The notes: generated from the letters alone by a model not told the origin. A stretch of 64,000 nucleotides of DNA from Paludibacteraceae bacterium (GCA_017446585.1 JAFSQL010000013.1:1-64000); one strand, 5' to 3'. Shown: positions 1-9,207, numbered from the stretch's first letter. Made by a program: numbers and translations.

Positions 1-822
1 CGGTTCTTTATCTATGATGCGTACCCATATTCATTCAAAGAGTATCTGGCAGCGCAGCAGGTGGAACTGAAAGAGCATTGGGAGTATGACACGATACAGA
101 GAAGTGAGGTGAAGCGACATCTGAATGAGTACTTCTATTACGGCGGTCTGCCAGAGATCCTGTCGTTTAAGAACAAGCGAGCTATGCTTTCGAGCTTGTA
201 CCAGAAGATTTATCTGGGTGACATCTGTGCGCGAAACAACATTAAAAACGACAGGGTGCTGAACATCTTGATTAAGAAGATAGCAGAGAGCGTGAAGCAA
301 CCGCTGTCGTATAACAGGCTGAAGAATGTGATTGTGTCAACGGGGTCGCCCATCAGTGTGCCTACCACGATAGACTATGTGGGTTGTGCCGCTAACAGTT
401 GGCTGATACTGCCTATGGAAAATGAGGTAGGGAAACTGACGGAGAAAGAGACGCAGAAGAAATACTACTTCGTTGACAATGGTTTGCTGAACCTGTTCTT
501 GGTGAATTCAGAGACATCGTTATTGGAGAACATGGTAGCGGTGGAATTGTGCAGGCGGTTTGGTAAGAATAATGTGCTTTTCATGAATGCGGAGAAAGAG
601 ATAGATTTCATTGTGCCAGACGAGAAGCTGGCCATACAAGTATCTTACAGCATCAAGGATGTAACCACTTACAACAGAGAGGTGCCGCCATTGGCTAAGT
701 ATGCCAAGGCACACGAGGATTGGAACTGTCTGCTGATTACTTACGACGAGGAGGGCACGAAAGAGGGAATACCCGTGATGCCAGTGTGGAAGTGGTTGAT
801 GGATAGTGAAGGCGCAGAGTAA
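1..822 (+). CDS. AAA family ATPase with DUF4143 domain, C-terminal part only
   Basis: The frame is open from the first base of the window, so the gene begins further left and only the last 273 residues are seen. They match the C-terminal DUF4143 region of the large family of P-loop ATPases common in Bacteroidales. A motif of the form YYGGLPE, typical of the ATPase/DUF4143 junction, lies about 45 residues in. Near the end is a PD-(D/E)xK-like arrangement (E-I-D-F-I-V, then A-I-Q-V). The ATPase domain itself, with Walker A and B, must lie outside the window. The cellular role of these proteins is not well established. It is co-directional with the next gene after a 29-base gap. Family assignment is fairly sure; function is not. 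Confidence 0.85.
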   Translation, partial: RFFIYDAYPYSFKEYLAAQQVELKEHWEYDTIQRSEVKRHLNEYFYYGGLPEILSFKNKRAMLSSLYQKIYLGDICARNNIKNDRVLNILIKKIAESVKQPLSYNRLKNVIVSTGSPISVPTTIDYVGCAANSWLILPMENEVGKLTEKETQKKYYFVDNGLLNLFLVNSETSLLENMVAVELCRRFGKNNVLFMNAEKEIDFIVPDEKLAIQVSYSIKDVTTYNREVPPLAKYAKAHEDWNCLLITYDEEGTKEGIPVMPVWKWLMDSEGAE

Positions 823-851
823 CGGATACAGGATAATTAATATAATGATAT

Positions 852-2606
852 ATGAATATAAAATCTATACATATTAAGAATGTTAGAGGTTTAGGGGATC
901 ATAAGGTTGAACTTAACATGATACCAAACAAACCAAGTGTTCTTGTGGCACCAAATGGCTCTGGTAAGTCATCATTTGCATTTGCTTTTCAGTGGCTAAA
1001 TCGTTTAAGGATGAAACTGAATAAAGATGATGCTTATATGGGTGATGAGAATAATAAACCGAGTATGATTATTGAGACTTCAGGACCTGATATGACTATG
1101 ATTGCAGACGAGAACAGAAATGATATTGCCAAACAATTTGGAATATATGTTATCAATAGTAGTTTAACAGCAGTATTACCAGGAGTTGTAAGGGGCGGTT
1201 ATGCTATGGGAAAAGCCCATTTGAGCGTGCCTGAGATTATAATGATTGATGAAGTCCCTGCTAATACTCCACTGATTGATGATTTTGACGATGTGCATTC
1301 ATTAGTTGATGCACCAATGGGGTATTATCCTGTTATTAACTCTTTCCTTTCAAATTATAAATTCATAGCAAGTTTGGATATGGAGGCACTGAAATGCACA
1401 AAACGTCCAATGACTCAAATAATGAATTTTATTGAGCGATCCAAATCTTATGAAGGAACAATAGATATTCGTCATCATAAAATAGAAACTGATGACTATG
1501 ATAGTCTTATTAAAGTTCCTGCGGTAGCATATGCTGTTGAGAAATTCCGTTTAAAAGCGCCCGGAGATAGTAATGCTAAGTTGTTGCTTCGCGCGGTAAG
1601 ACTTATAACACTGTACTATAGAAAGAAAGACGAGTTTGAGGCTAGAATGGCCTATGCAGAATATAAAGAACAAGACCAGGCTTGTAGAGAACTGTTTTTG
1701 GTACTTAAGCAAACTTGGAATGGAATTGTTCCGCATAGAGTTGGTGATAAAGTTAGTTTGAAGATAGGAGACGCACAACGCATTTCAAACGGGGAACGCG
1801 ATATTATGGTGTTCCTAGCAAACCTTTACAAAGCAAAGTCAAAGTTTACCAAAAAGAATAATATACTTATAATCGATGAGGTTTTCGATTATCTTGATGA
1901 TGCGAACCTGATGGCGGCACAGTTCTATATCACAAGAATGATAAAGGAATTTCGCGAAGATGGTAAGAACATCTTTCCTATCATTCTGAGCCATCTTAAT
2001 CCGGATTACTACAATCAACATTATTCTTTTAAGGATTTGAAAGTCTACTATCTACGTCCGCTTCCTCATCCTCATGCCAGTGATAATATGATGAAACTGT
2101 TAAGAAAACGAAAGGAATTGTCAAGGGCAGCTGGAGCTGGTGCTGAAGAGGATATATCAAAGTACATGCTACATTTCTATAAAGACTATACAAAGAATAT
2201 GTCCGGCTATATTGGTGATTGTCCTGTACAATGGGCTGATATAAATTCATTCAAGCGGTATTGCATGGGGCATTTAGATGCGTATTTAAATAATAATGCT
2301 TATGATACTTTAGCTGTGTGCGTAGCACTGCGTGAGATAATAGAGAGTAGAGTTTATGCCCAACTACAAACAGAAGAACGGCGAAATGAATTTTTAAATA
2401 AACATGGAACTTCAGATAAGCTTGAATATGCAGAAGAGCAAGGCGTTGATGTTCCTGAGATATACTACTTGTTAGGGAATATCTATAATGATCCCATGCA
2501 TGTGGATAATAAAAGTAATAAGCTGATTACTCAGACACTCTATTCGCGTATGGAGAATAATACCATTAGGGGTATGATCAAGAACGTGAAAGATAATGTG
2601 ATATGA
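852..2606 (+). CDS. SMC/ABC-type AAA ATPase, possible defence ATPase
   Basis: A 584-residue protein. The N-terminus has the strand-loop pattern of SMC-like ATPases (N-V-R-G-L) followed by a Walker A APNGSGKSS at about residues 33-41. Near residue 310 there is a signature-like ISNGERD, and near 337-350 a Walker B ending in LIIDE, so the ATP-binding head is complete. No nuclease motif is evident in the C-terminal third (about 400-584). Such ATPases (OLD-, PtuA- and RloC-like) often power anti-phage nucleases; here the next gene downstream, 252 bases away, has a nuclease-like N-terminus. Base composition is clearly AT-richer than the core genes, which suggests transfer. The exact family is not recognised. 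Confidence 0.8.
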   Translation: MNIKSIHIKNVRGLGDHKVELNMIPNKPSVLVAPNGSGKSSFAFAFQWLNRLRMKLNKDDAYMGDENNKPSMIIETSGPDMTMIADENRNDIAKQFGIYVINSSLTAVLPGVVRGGYAMGKAHLSVPEIIMIDEVPANTPLIDDFDDVHSLVDAPMGYYPVINSFLSNYKFIASLDMEALKCTKRPMTQIMNFIERSKSYEGTIDIRHHKIETDDYDSLIKVPAVAYAVEKFRLKAPGDSNAKLLLRAVRLITLYYRKKDEFEARMAYAEYKEQDQACRELFLVLKQTWNGIVPHRVGDKVSLKIGDAQRISNGERDIMVFLANLYKAKSKFTKKNNILIIDEVFDYLDDANLMAAQFYITRMIKEFREDGKNIFPIILSHLNPDYYNQHYSFKDLKVYYLRPLPHPHASDNMMKLLRKRKELSRAAGAGAEEDISKYMLHFYKDYTKNMSGYIGDCPVQWADINSFKRYCMGHLDAYLNNNAYDTLAVCVALREIIESRVYAQLQTEERRNEFLNKHGTSDKLEYAEEQGVDVPEIYYLLGNIYNDPMHVDNKSNKLITQTLYSRMENNTIRGMIKNVKDNVI

Positions 2607-2858
2607 TGCAAAATTAGAGATAGTTCAAAAACTACAAGGTAGCAATGAGGATTGTATAATCAAACCGCATCTTCTATCAATTTGGAAGATTGTAGGGACG
2701 TTGTTGTTAAAAAAGAAGATAGGAATGCGATGACATCGTGACAATCAGAATTATGGGAGATATGTGGAAGATAAATTTGTATGGTTTTGATAAGAACTTA
2801 AAATTTTATATTAGGATTGGTGGCGATGCGAAGGTTAACGAATCAAATATAATGTAAT
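2607..2858 (+). other. AT-rich intergenic gap, no firm gene
   Basis: A 252-base gap between two co-directional genes. One frame (about 2608-2733) stays open for roughly 40 codons without a start codon and might be debris of a lost gene, but nothing in it is recognisable. No hairpin terminator or clear TAnnTTTG box was seen. Confidence 0.4.
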
Positions 2859-5800
2859 ATGTTGAAATTAATAAAAGCATTGGATTTGCAGCACTGGGCT
2901 GATACAAAGGAAAGCGAAGTGTTGATGCCAGAGCTGATGAGAAGACTGGTTCATGCTTCGATGAAAGGCATCACTCACATATCTTTTCCGAATGAAGATA
3001 GCGTTAATTTGCCTGACTTTGATGGTATATTAGAGACAACAGATAAAAATGGATATGTATCCGAAGGTTTTTCTGTGTTTGAAATAGGCACAAACAAAAG
3101 TCAAAAGACAAAAGCTGATAGTGACTATAATAAGCGAACAAAAGAAACTGCTGCTAGTGAGAGAAAGAACTTGAACTTTGTTTTTGTCACACCAAGAAAC
3201 TGGAGTGCTGCCAGAAAGTGGGAGAGTGCGAAGAAACGTGAGAGAAAATGGAAGAGTGTCAGGGTCCTGACTGCAGTTGAATTGGAAGATTGGCTCTCGC
3301 TATGCCCTTCAGTGTCAGTTTGGCTATTATCAATATTAAAGCGTAACTTCGATATAAGAATAGAATCGGTTGAAGATTTTTGGGAGAAGTGGTCTATCAA
3401 TGAAGATGGAATGAAGTTGAACTATATGCTTCTTATAGGAGGAAGAGAAAAAGAGGAAACGGAATTGTTGCAGAATTTGTCTTCCCCGGGTAGCATCTCA
3501 ATCGTGTCTAACTCAACGGATGAATCTTTGGCATTTATTGTAGCCAGTATTCTGAATAGCAACAATCAGGAACTAATAGACAGTTGTATAATAGCCTATG
3601 ATGAAAGGTCTGTGATTGAGCTGCTGAAAGAGTATAACGATATAATTATTGTTACTTGTTGCAAAGTGGATAATTATGGCGGCTATACCATAAACAACAA
3701 TAATTGTGTCATATTTGCTTCAAATTATACTGATAAAAATCCATATGAGAATAAGATAAAGCTGCCAGGGCATGATTATTACAAGTTTCAGCAGTCACTC
3801 ATGGAAAGTGGCCTTTCAGAGACAACTGCAAGTAGAGTTGCAATAGACAGTGGTAGAAGTGTATCGGTGTTAAGGCATCAGTTGAAGTTTGTGGCAACAA
3901 AGCCTAAATGGACACAAAGAGAGGATTTGAAGAAGGTCATACCTGTAATGTTATTAGGTAGATGGGTAGATGCCTTAGATGGAGATAAAAAGCTAATCGG
4001 AGAACTTACTGGTGAGAAATATGAGGATATATCTCCTTTATTACTGGAATGGCTAAATATTGATGATAGCCCCTTTGGATATTATAATCATTGCTGGTAC
4101 GTATTGTCGCCCTATGATACTTTCTTATATATAAATGAATTTGTTACTGATGACTGTTTCAAGAGATTTGCTTGCGTTTTAAAGGAGACCTTAGCTGATT
4201 TGGATTCCAATGCTGCAGATTTGCTGAATCCCAATAGCTTTGTTTATAGTGTAGGAAAAAGACAATATTCAGGACAAACTAGAGACGGACTGTGCCTGAC
4301 ACTGATATTAAGAGCACTCCTTGATAATAAAAGACAAGGACAAGGGCAAGAGCAGGTGGATGCAATAGTGAAGGAAATATTTGAAACATCAGAACTGAAC
4401 TGGTGGCTAACTTATAGGCATGGAGATGTGGTATCGTATTTAGCAGAGGCATCGCCAAAAGCGTTTATAGAATATATCGAGAAAGATTTGAGAAAAGACA
4501 AACCACTTATGCAACATCTTTTTGTACCAATAAAAAAGAATCATTTCTTGGCTTCAGAATACGAGGTTGCGTATACTCACATCTTATTCGCATTGGAGAT
4601 GCTTGCTTGGATGCCTAAATATCTCATAAGAGTGAGCCTAATATTAGCTCAATTAGCAAAAATACCGAACGAGAGTATTTTTGGTAATAAACCTATCAAT
4701 TCGTTGGTAGATATATATCGTCTTTGGCTACCAATGACATCTGTTGATGCAGAAAACAGATGCAAAGCTATAAAACGAATATGTAAATCCTATCCAGATG
4801 TAGGTTTAGATTTGTGTTTTAGATTGGCCAAAAAGTATGACCAGCAGCATATAAGCTATTCGCCAAGAATATCAAGATGGAGGCTTAAAGAAGTAGTTGT
4901 GAGAAATACAGTTACTTATGGAGAAATCTATGCTGTGCTAAAATGCATCTGTGAAATTATTGTAGACCATGGTGTGCCTACCTCCGCCGAGGCATCAGAG
5001 ATAATGGAAATAGCCACATATTGTTCTGTATTCGTTGACCTCAGGAAGATGCTTCGAGAGTATCTTATAGAGCAACATGATATGCTTAAAGATGATAAGA
5101 CATTCTATAAGCATTTAATGAACAACATTAATCATTTTCGTTGTTATCCAAATGCTAGACGAAGCCTACCGGAACCGGAATTAAGAGAATGGGAGGCGTT
5201 TCTTGATGACTTAAGACCAACAAACTTACAGGATCAATTGGAACATGTGTTTGATGGGAATTATCATCAACTACCAGAATTGAGAGGTATATCGGATTAT
5301 GAAGAGAAATTCAAGAAAATTGAAGAGCTTAGATTTGATGCTGTTGATCGATTGTTGAAACAGGATGGTTTTGAGGCTTTGATGAATTATTCGAGGATAC
5401 TTACAAACCCTCAATACATTATGCGTGCTTTGGCAGCCCGCAATGATGCGCTTAATTTTTTTGACCACATTTATAAACTAGCTGAGACGGATGAATTTTT
5501 CAGGAAGATAAGCGTCGAGTTTTTTGGAAGGCTTATAATTAGCGACAGGAAAGGTTTCTTGGAAAAGATAAATGCCAATAAAGAGCATTGTTTCATTTGG
5601 TTTCCACTTGCCTCTGTGTGGTGCACGGAAGATGACATATGGAAAATAGTAGATTCGTTACCAGAACAGCAACAACACGAGTATTGGACACATTCGGAAG
5701 TCCATGTCATCCCATGTAAAAGAGTAGAGTATCTTAATCATCACTATGAATGTGCAGGAAGAGGTGATCAAGTGGTTAAGGTATTGTATCATGTGTTGGA

Positions 5801-6629
5801 GTACAAAGATCAATATCCATTGGACTTAGACTATGTAGTTAATACTTTGAAGCGGGTGTTGCCGAATATAGGACCTGACCAGTTAAGCTTAATTCATTTT
5901 GAATTAAATATGGTTATGGAATGGATAGATAAGCAGACAGAAGTTTCTGCAAGTGACATCGTTACATTAGAGATACCATATATTCTTATGACAGGTGAAG
6001 ATGTACATGCTTGGAGAATATACAAAATGATTATAGAGAACCCATACTATATGTTCGAAATGATAGACTATGCTTTCTATTCTGATAATCCTCAAATAAG
6101 GAAGCAGGAAGAAGAGCCAAATAGCAATGACAAGCAACGTAAGGTGTGGGCAAAGTTTAGTGGTAAAATGCTCTTTAGTCTTCATACGATGCCATGCATG
6201 AAAGAAGACGGTACTATTGACGAAGAGAAACTGAAAGACTATATAGCTACTATGCTAAGATTGGGTGGAGAGAAAGAGAAAATGAGCATGGTAAACCATA
6301 TCATTGGTCAACTGTTGGCAAACCATCCTGCTTGCATAAACGGATGTCCCCCAGATATTATATGTGAAATTATAGAAGAATTAAACAACAAGGTGGTTAA
6401 TGATAGTTTTCATGCTCAAATATATAATAGACTCGGGGCTACTGTGCGAGGGCCTTATGATGGTGGAGGCATAGAACACAATAGGACTAAAAGGTTTTGC
6501 GAAACATCCGAGAAGTTGCAGATTCTGTATCCAATAACAGCAGAGATTTATAGGGACTTAGGAGCTGTGTATTCGAACGAAGCCAAAAGGTATGATACTG
6601 AAACAGAAATCATGAAACTTGATAACTGA
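2859..6629 (+). CDS. Large protein: PD-(D/E)xK-like N-terminus plus degenerate STAND-like NTPase and helical repeats
   Basis: 1256 residues. The first about 160 residues look like a restriction-endonuclease fold: P-D-F-D-G at 52-56, F-E-I-G-T-N-K at 74-80 (E75 and K80 placed like an ExK pair), then K85, D87, Y90 and K92-R93, and a hydrophobic strand before T-P-R-N-W. The next segment begins like an NTPase strand-loop (L-L-I-G-G-R-E) but lacks the G-K-S/T of a P-loop. The remaining some 800 residues are helical and repeat-like. I recognise the N-terminal pattern from large uncharacterised proteins of defence islands, but no named system. It follows the ATPase gene on the same strand and shares its AT-rich composition, so the two may form one two-gene system. 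Function is inferred. Confidence 0.7.
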   Translation: MLKLIKALDLQHWADTKESEVLMPELMRRLVHASMKGITHISFPNEDSVNLPDFDGILETTDKNGYVSEGFSVFEIGTNKSQKTKADSDYNKRTKETAASERKNLNFVFVTPRNWSAARKWESAKKRERKWKSVRVLTAVELEDWLSLCPSVSVWLLSILKRNFDIRIESVEDFWEKWSINEDGMKLNYMLLIGGREKEETELLQNLSSPGSISIVSNSTDESLAFIVASILNSNNQELIDSCIIAYDERSVIELLKEYNDIIIVTCCKVDNYGGYTINNNNCVIFASNYTDKNPYENKIKLPGHDYYKFQQSLMESGLSETTASRVAIDSGRSVSVLRHQLKFVATKPKWTQREDLKKVIPVMLLGRWVDALDGDKKLIGELTGEKYEDISPLLLEWLNIDDSPFGYYNHCWYVLSPYDTFLYINEFVTDDCFKRFACVLKETLADLDSNAADLLNPNSFVYSVGKRQYSGQTRDGLCLTLILRALLDNKRQGQGQEQVDAIVKEIFETSELNWWLTYRHGDVVSYLAEASPKAFIEYIEKDLRKDKPLMQHLFVPIKKNHFLASEYEVAYTHILFALEMLAWMPKYLIRVSLILAQLAKIPNESIFGNKPINSLVDIYRLWLPMTSVDAENRCKAIKRICKSYPDVGLDLCFRLAKKYDQQHISYSPRISRWRLKEVVVRNTVTYGEIYAVLKCICEIIVDHGVPTSAEASEIMEIATYCSVFVDLRKMLREYLIEQHDMLKDDKTFYKHLMNNINHFRCYPNARRSLPEPELREWEAFLDDLRPTNLQDQLEHVFDGNYHQLPELRGISDYEEKFKKIEELRFDAVDRLLKQDGFEALMNYSRILTNPQYIMRALAARNDALNFFDHIYKLAETDEFFRKISVEFFGRLIISDRKGFLEKINANKEHCFIWFPLASVWCTEDDIWKIVDSLPEQQQHEYWTHSEVHVIPCKRVEYLNHHYECAGRGDQVVKVLYHVLEYKDQYPLDLDYVVNTLKRVLPNIGPDQLSLIHFELNMVMEWIDKQTEVSASDIVTLEIPYILMTGEDVHAWRIYKMIIENPYYMFEMIDYAFYSDNPQIRKQEEEPNSNDKQRKVWAKFSGKMLFSLHTMPCMKEDGTIDEEKLKDYIATMLRLGGEKEKMSMVNHIIGQLLANHPACINGCPPDIICEIIEELNNKVVNDSFHAQIYNRLGATVRGPYDGGGIEHNRTKRFCETSEKLQILYPITAEIYRDLGAVYSNEAKRYDTETEIMKLDN

Positions 6630-6654
6630 AATACGTTTTGGTATTTGATCATAG

Positions 6655-6780
6655 GGCATATTTCCTTCTTTGAATAATATTACAGACGAGGTTCTTAAAC
6701 TGAATATCCAGAAAGTTGATGGAGGTAAAAGACCGCTCTTGCGTGAGCTATACGACCATGTTGTTAGGAAATTGAATTAA
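6655..6780 (+). pseudogene. Short gene remnant (41 codons), unknown family
   Basis: Between two in-frame stops there is an open stretch ending in a plausible protein tail (N-I-Q-K-V-D-G-G-K-R, then L-Y-D-H-V-V-R-K). It has no good start other than a TTG at 6670. The amino-acid make-up looks protein-like rather than random, so it may be the 3' end of a gene deleted when this island was assembled. The family is not recognised. Confidence 0.3.
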
Positions 6781-6822
6781 TCCTGCTTATAACTAGAAAA
6801 AACGATACAAACCGCTCTATAA

Positions 6823-6839
6823 AGTGAATAAAATTCACT
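6823..6839. promoter_or_regulatory. Perfect inverted repeat, possible Xre operator
   Basis: AGTGAAT, three bases, ATTCACT. It lies about 80 bases before a -7-like box and 94 bases before the Xre gene. A site for the adjacent HTH protein is an inference from position and symmetry. Confidence 0.35.
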
Positions 6840-6871
6840 AAAATCACTCGTTTTAGTAACTTTTAAGGGCA

Positions 6872-6890
6872 ATCAGACCTATGGCCTGAT
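6872..6890. promoter_or_regulatory. Imperfect inverted repeat upstream of Xre promoter
   Basis: ATCAGACC, three bases, GGCCTGAT (one mismatched pair). It ends ten bases before the -7-like box at 6901, where a repressor would block RNA polymerase. Second candidate operator; inferred. Confidence 0.35.
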
Positions 6891-6900
6891 ATAAAATGAG

Positions 6901-6908
6901 TAACTTTG
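6901..6908 (+). promoter_or_regulatory. Promoter -7 box TAACTTTG
   Basis: Fits the Bacteroidetes TAnnTTTG consensus and lies 24 bases before the chosen Xre start. No convincing -33 TTTG was found upstream. It probably drives Xre and perhaps the closely packed genes behind it. Confidence 0.5.
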
Positions 6909-6932
6909 TGGGCGAATAATAAACATATTGTA

Positions 6933-7172
6933 ATGGCAAGTAACAAAGACCTAAATCGCCTGAAGGTGATACTGGCAGAGAAAAAGAAGTCCAACCTCTG
7001 GCTGTCAAAACAGTTGGGATGTGCGCCAACGACTGTTTCTAAGTGGTGTACCAACTCGTCACAACCGCCGTTGGAGTCGTTGATGAAGATAACAAGACTG
7101 CTTAATGTGGAACTTAATGACCTTGTCAGGTATGAAGAACTTGATAAAGATGAAGAGAAAGGAAGTGCTTAG
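6933..7172 (+). CDS. Xre-family helix-turn-helix regulator
   Basis: A 79-residue protein, almost entirely one HTH domain: W-L-S-K-Q-L-G, then T-T-V-S-K-W-C, then P-P-L-E-S-L and a short acidic tail. This is the size of a minimal Cro/CI-type repressor. The ATG at 6933 is preferred to a GTG 27 bases upstream because the family consensus begins there and it leaves the -7 box 24 bases away. It stands first in a run of co-directional genes (HNH nuclease, methyltransferase/HIT, jetABCD), the usual place for a repressor controlling a toxic nuclease operon. Two inverted repeats upstream are candidate operators. The family call is strong; control of the operon is inferred. Confidence 0.85.
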   Translation: MASNKDLNRLKVILAEKKKSNLWLSKQLGCAPTTVSKWCTNSSQPPLESLMKITRLLNVELNDLVRYEELDKDEEKGSA

Positions 7173-7247
7173 GCTGAAGCAGAGTCGGACTGTAAACATC
7201 CTAAATTCTGACATTCGTATTTTAATACATTCTAATTTGTAGAAAAT

Positions 7248-8327
7248 ATGCAGATTCCCCAGTCGGACATATTGTCAACCAATGCCATGAATCGCGTGTT
7301 TGACACGACGACGGCAACATACAAATTTTATTGGCTCTTGGCTTTGCTCGACATGCACGTCAAGGAACAGAAGGATGAAATTCTGGCTCTCGATGTAGCT
7401 GCACGGATGGTTGCCTATGCATGGTACCCGACCCAGTATTTCCGATTGTCGTTTGGCAAGGGCGATTCCATGTCGAAGATTATTCCCGATGTGGCTCTAT
7501 TAACGGGCATTACGGTAGATGATAGGCTCGAAGACAAGAGAGAAGCCATCTCTAATGCCGTCTCGGAGGACAGGGAGGTGAAGAAGAGAGTCAAGATTCT
7601 GTTGAATAATGTCCCTTTCCGCTTTCAGAAGCCTTGGATTGACACAACCGACGATTCCGAGATGCAACGTCGCAGCCAGTCGTTTGAGAATGATTGTCTG
7701 TATTCCCTGACGGGCAATGGTGAAGGGCTTACGGTTACAATCAATCCGAGCTGGAGCAACTACTTAACAACAAATTATGAGGTGCTTCGCGATTTTGCTT
7801 TGTGGAATCTTACGTTGTTCTTGCAATCGAAGAATCCCAACGTGCCAAACATATCCGGCAAGTTGCTTCGTCCAGAAGAACGGGAACCGCTAACCAGACA
7901 GAAGAAGTTCTGGAACAAGGTCATCGAAATAGGTGGCCCCATCCGTTGCATATACAAGGACACGCCGCTTGGAAGGAATGAATATGACCTCGACCATTTC
8001 ATTCCGTGGAGCTTCGTGTCGCACAATCAGAACTGGAACCTGATTCCTGCCGACGGCTCGTTCAACTCTTCCAAAAGCAACCGCATCCCCGACCTCGACT
8101 ACTATCTCCCCAAGATGGCTAAGGTGCAGCACAAGGCGTTGCGTCTGTATATCCCGCAAAGCGGGAAAAGGGACAACACCTTGGACGAGTATTATGCCCT
8201 GGGCTGTTCCCCGCAGGACTTGATGCAAATGTCCGACGGGCAGTTCCTGAACGTTTACCGAAAGACATTCTCCCCTCTTTGCCAAATGGCTGTCAACATG
8301 GGATTCCGAACCCTAAGTCCCCAATAA
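7248..8327 (+). CDS. HNH endonuclease domain protein
   Basis: A 359-residue protein. The C-terminal part carries an HNH fold: D-L-D-H at about 247-250 followed by F-I-P-W-S, then N-W-N-L-I-P at 262-267 and N-S-S-K at 273-276, the metal-binding and structural asparagine/lysine pattern of the family. The N-terminal 200 residues are unrecognised and probably bind DNA or a partner. It would cut DNA. It starts 75 bases after the Xre gene, and its stop is two bases before the methyltransferase/HIT start, so co-translation is likely. GC content is higher than in the genes to the left, marking a different origin. The HNH call is firm; substrate and trigger are unknown. Confidence 0.88.
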   Translation: MQIPQSDILSTNAMNRVFDTTTATYKFYWLLALLDMHVKEQKDEILALDVAARMVAYAWYPTQYFRLSFGKGDSMSKIIPDVALLTGITVDDRLEDKREAISNAVSEDREVKKRVKILLNNVPFRFQKPWIDTTDDSEMQRRSQSFENDCLYSLTGNGEGLTVTINPSWSNYLTTNYEVLRDFALWNLTLFLQSKNPNVPNISGKLLRPEEREPLTRQKKFWNKVIEIGGPIRCIYKDTPLGRNEYDLDHFIPWSFVSHNQNWNLIPADGSFNSSKSNRIPDLDYYLPKMAKVQHKALRLYIPQSGKRDNTLDEYYALGCSPQDLMQMSDGQFLNVYRKTFSPLCQMAVNMGFRTLSPQ

Positions 8328-8329
8328 CC

Positions 8330-9193
8330 ATGGAACCAGAGAAGATAAACCACCCCTACCTCACGGCTATCAAGCGCACGGATTTTTCTGTGCCCACGAG
8401 GTTTTTAATGCAGCACAATCTGCTAAAAGGTAAGATTCTCGACTACGGCTGTGGCTTTGGTTATGATACTGATGAGCTGAAGAAACAGGGCTTTGACATC
8501 ATCGGCTACGATTACTATTACCGCCCCGACTTCCCCGATGGCAAGTTCGACACCATCTTCTGCAACTATGTGCTGAACGTACTCGAACCTTACGCCCAAG
8601 CCGAGGTGCTGATGAATGTGGCCAACCTGCTTTCCCCCAAAGGAACGGCCTACTTTGCCGTGCGCCGCGACCTGACAGAAGAGGGCTTCCGACTTCATGC
8701 TATCCACAAGCAATACACGTACCAATGTAACGTGAAATTGCCGTACAAGAGCCTCGTCGCCAACAATAGCTACGAACTCTACCAATACAACCATTTCAAC
8801 AAGTTGCCGCGTGTGGAAGGCGAGAAGTGTCCTTTCTGCCGCCTGTCCCGTCGAGTGGAAATCATCTGCGAAACGGCAACTTGTGTTGCATTCTACGATG
8901 GCTATCCCGTCTCGCCCGGTCATGCGCTTATCATCCCCAAGAGGCACGTCGCCTCCTATTTTGATCTGACAAACCATGAGCGCGAGGCTATGAACGTCGT
9001 GCTGCAATATGTGAAGCAGAAAATTGACGAGCGTTTCCATCCCGATGGATATAATGTTGGTATTAACATTGGCGAAGCCGCTGGCCAGTCTGTTTTTCAC
9101 TGCCACATGCACGTTATCCCCCGATACAAGGGCGACGTGCCCAATCCCAAAGGCGGGGTGCGCGGGGTGATACCAAGTAAACAGAAATATTAG
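8330..9193 (+). CDS. Fusion of class I SAM methyltransferase and HIT-domain hydrolase
   Basis: 287 residues in two parts. The N-terminal half is a Rossmann methyltransferase: motif I LDYGCGFG at 38-45, acidic G-Y-D at 59-61, and F-D-T-I-F-C-N-Y at 73-80. The C-terminal half is a HIT domain: C-P-F-C at 167-170, K-R-H at 204-206, and the catalytic histidine triad H-C-H-M-H at 257-261. HIT proteins hydrolyse or transfer nucleotide phosphates; the methyltransferase substrate is unknown. A start 51 bases upstream would overlap the HNH gene, so the ATG two bases after its stop is chosen. It sits between the HNH gene and jetA (14-base gap), suggesting a role linked to one of them. Confidence 0.9.
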   Translation: MEPEKINHPYLTAIKRTDFSVPTRFLMQHNLLKGKILDYGCGFGYDTDELKKQGFDIIGYDYYYRPDFPDGKFDTIFCNYVLNVLEPYAQAEVLMNVANLLSPKGTAYFAVRRDLTEEGFRLHAIHKQYTYQCNVKLPYKSLVANNSYELYQYNHFNKLPRVEGEKCPFCRLSRRVEIICETATCVAFYDGYPVSPGHALIIPKRHVASYFDLTNHEREAMNVVLQYVKQKIDERFHPDGYNVGINIGEAAGQSVFHCHMHVIPRYKGDVPNPKGGVRGVIPSKQKY

Positions 9194-9207
9194 AGTTATA
9201 AGTGTTT

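Noticed and set aside
8423..9112. 229-codon open frame antisense to the methyltransferase/HIT gene
   Set aside because: The opposite strand holds two complete active sites; this frame shows nothing recognisable.
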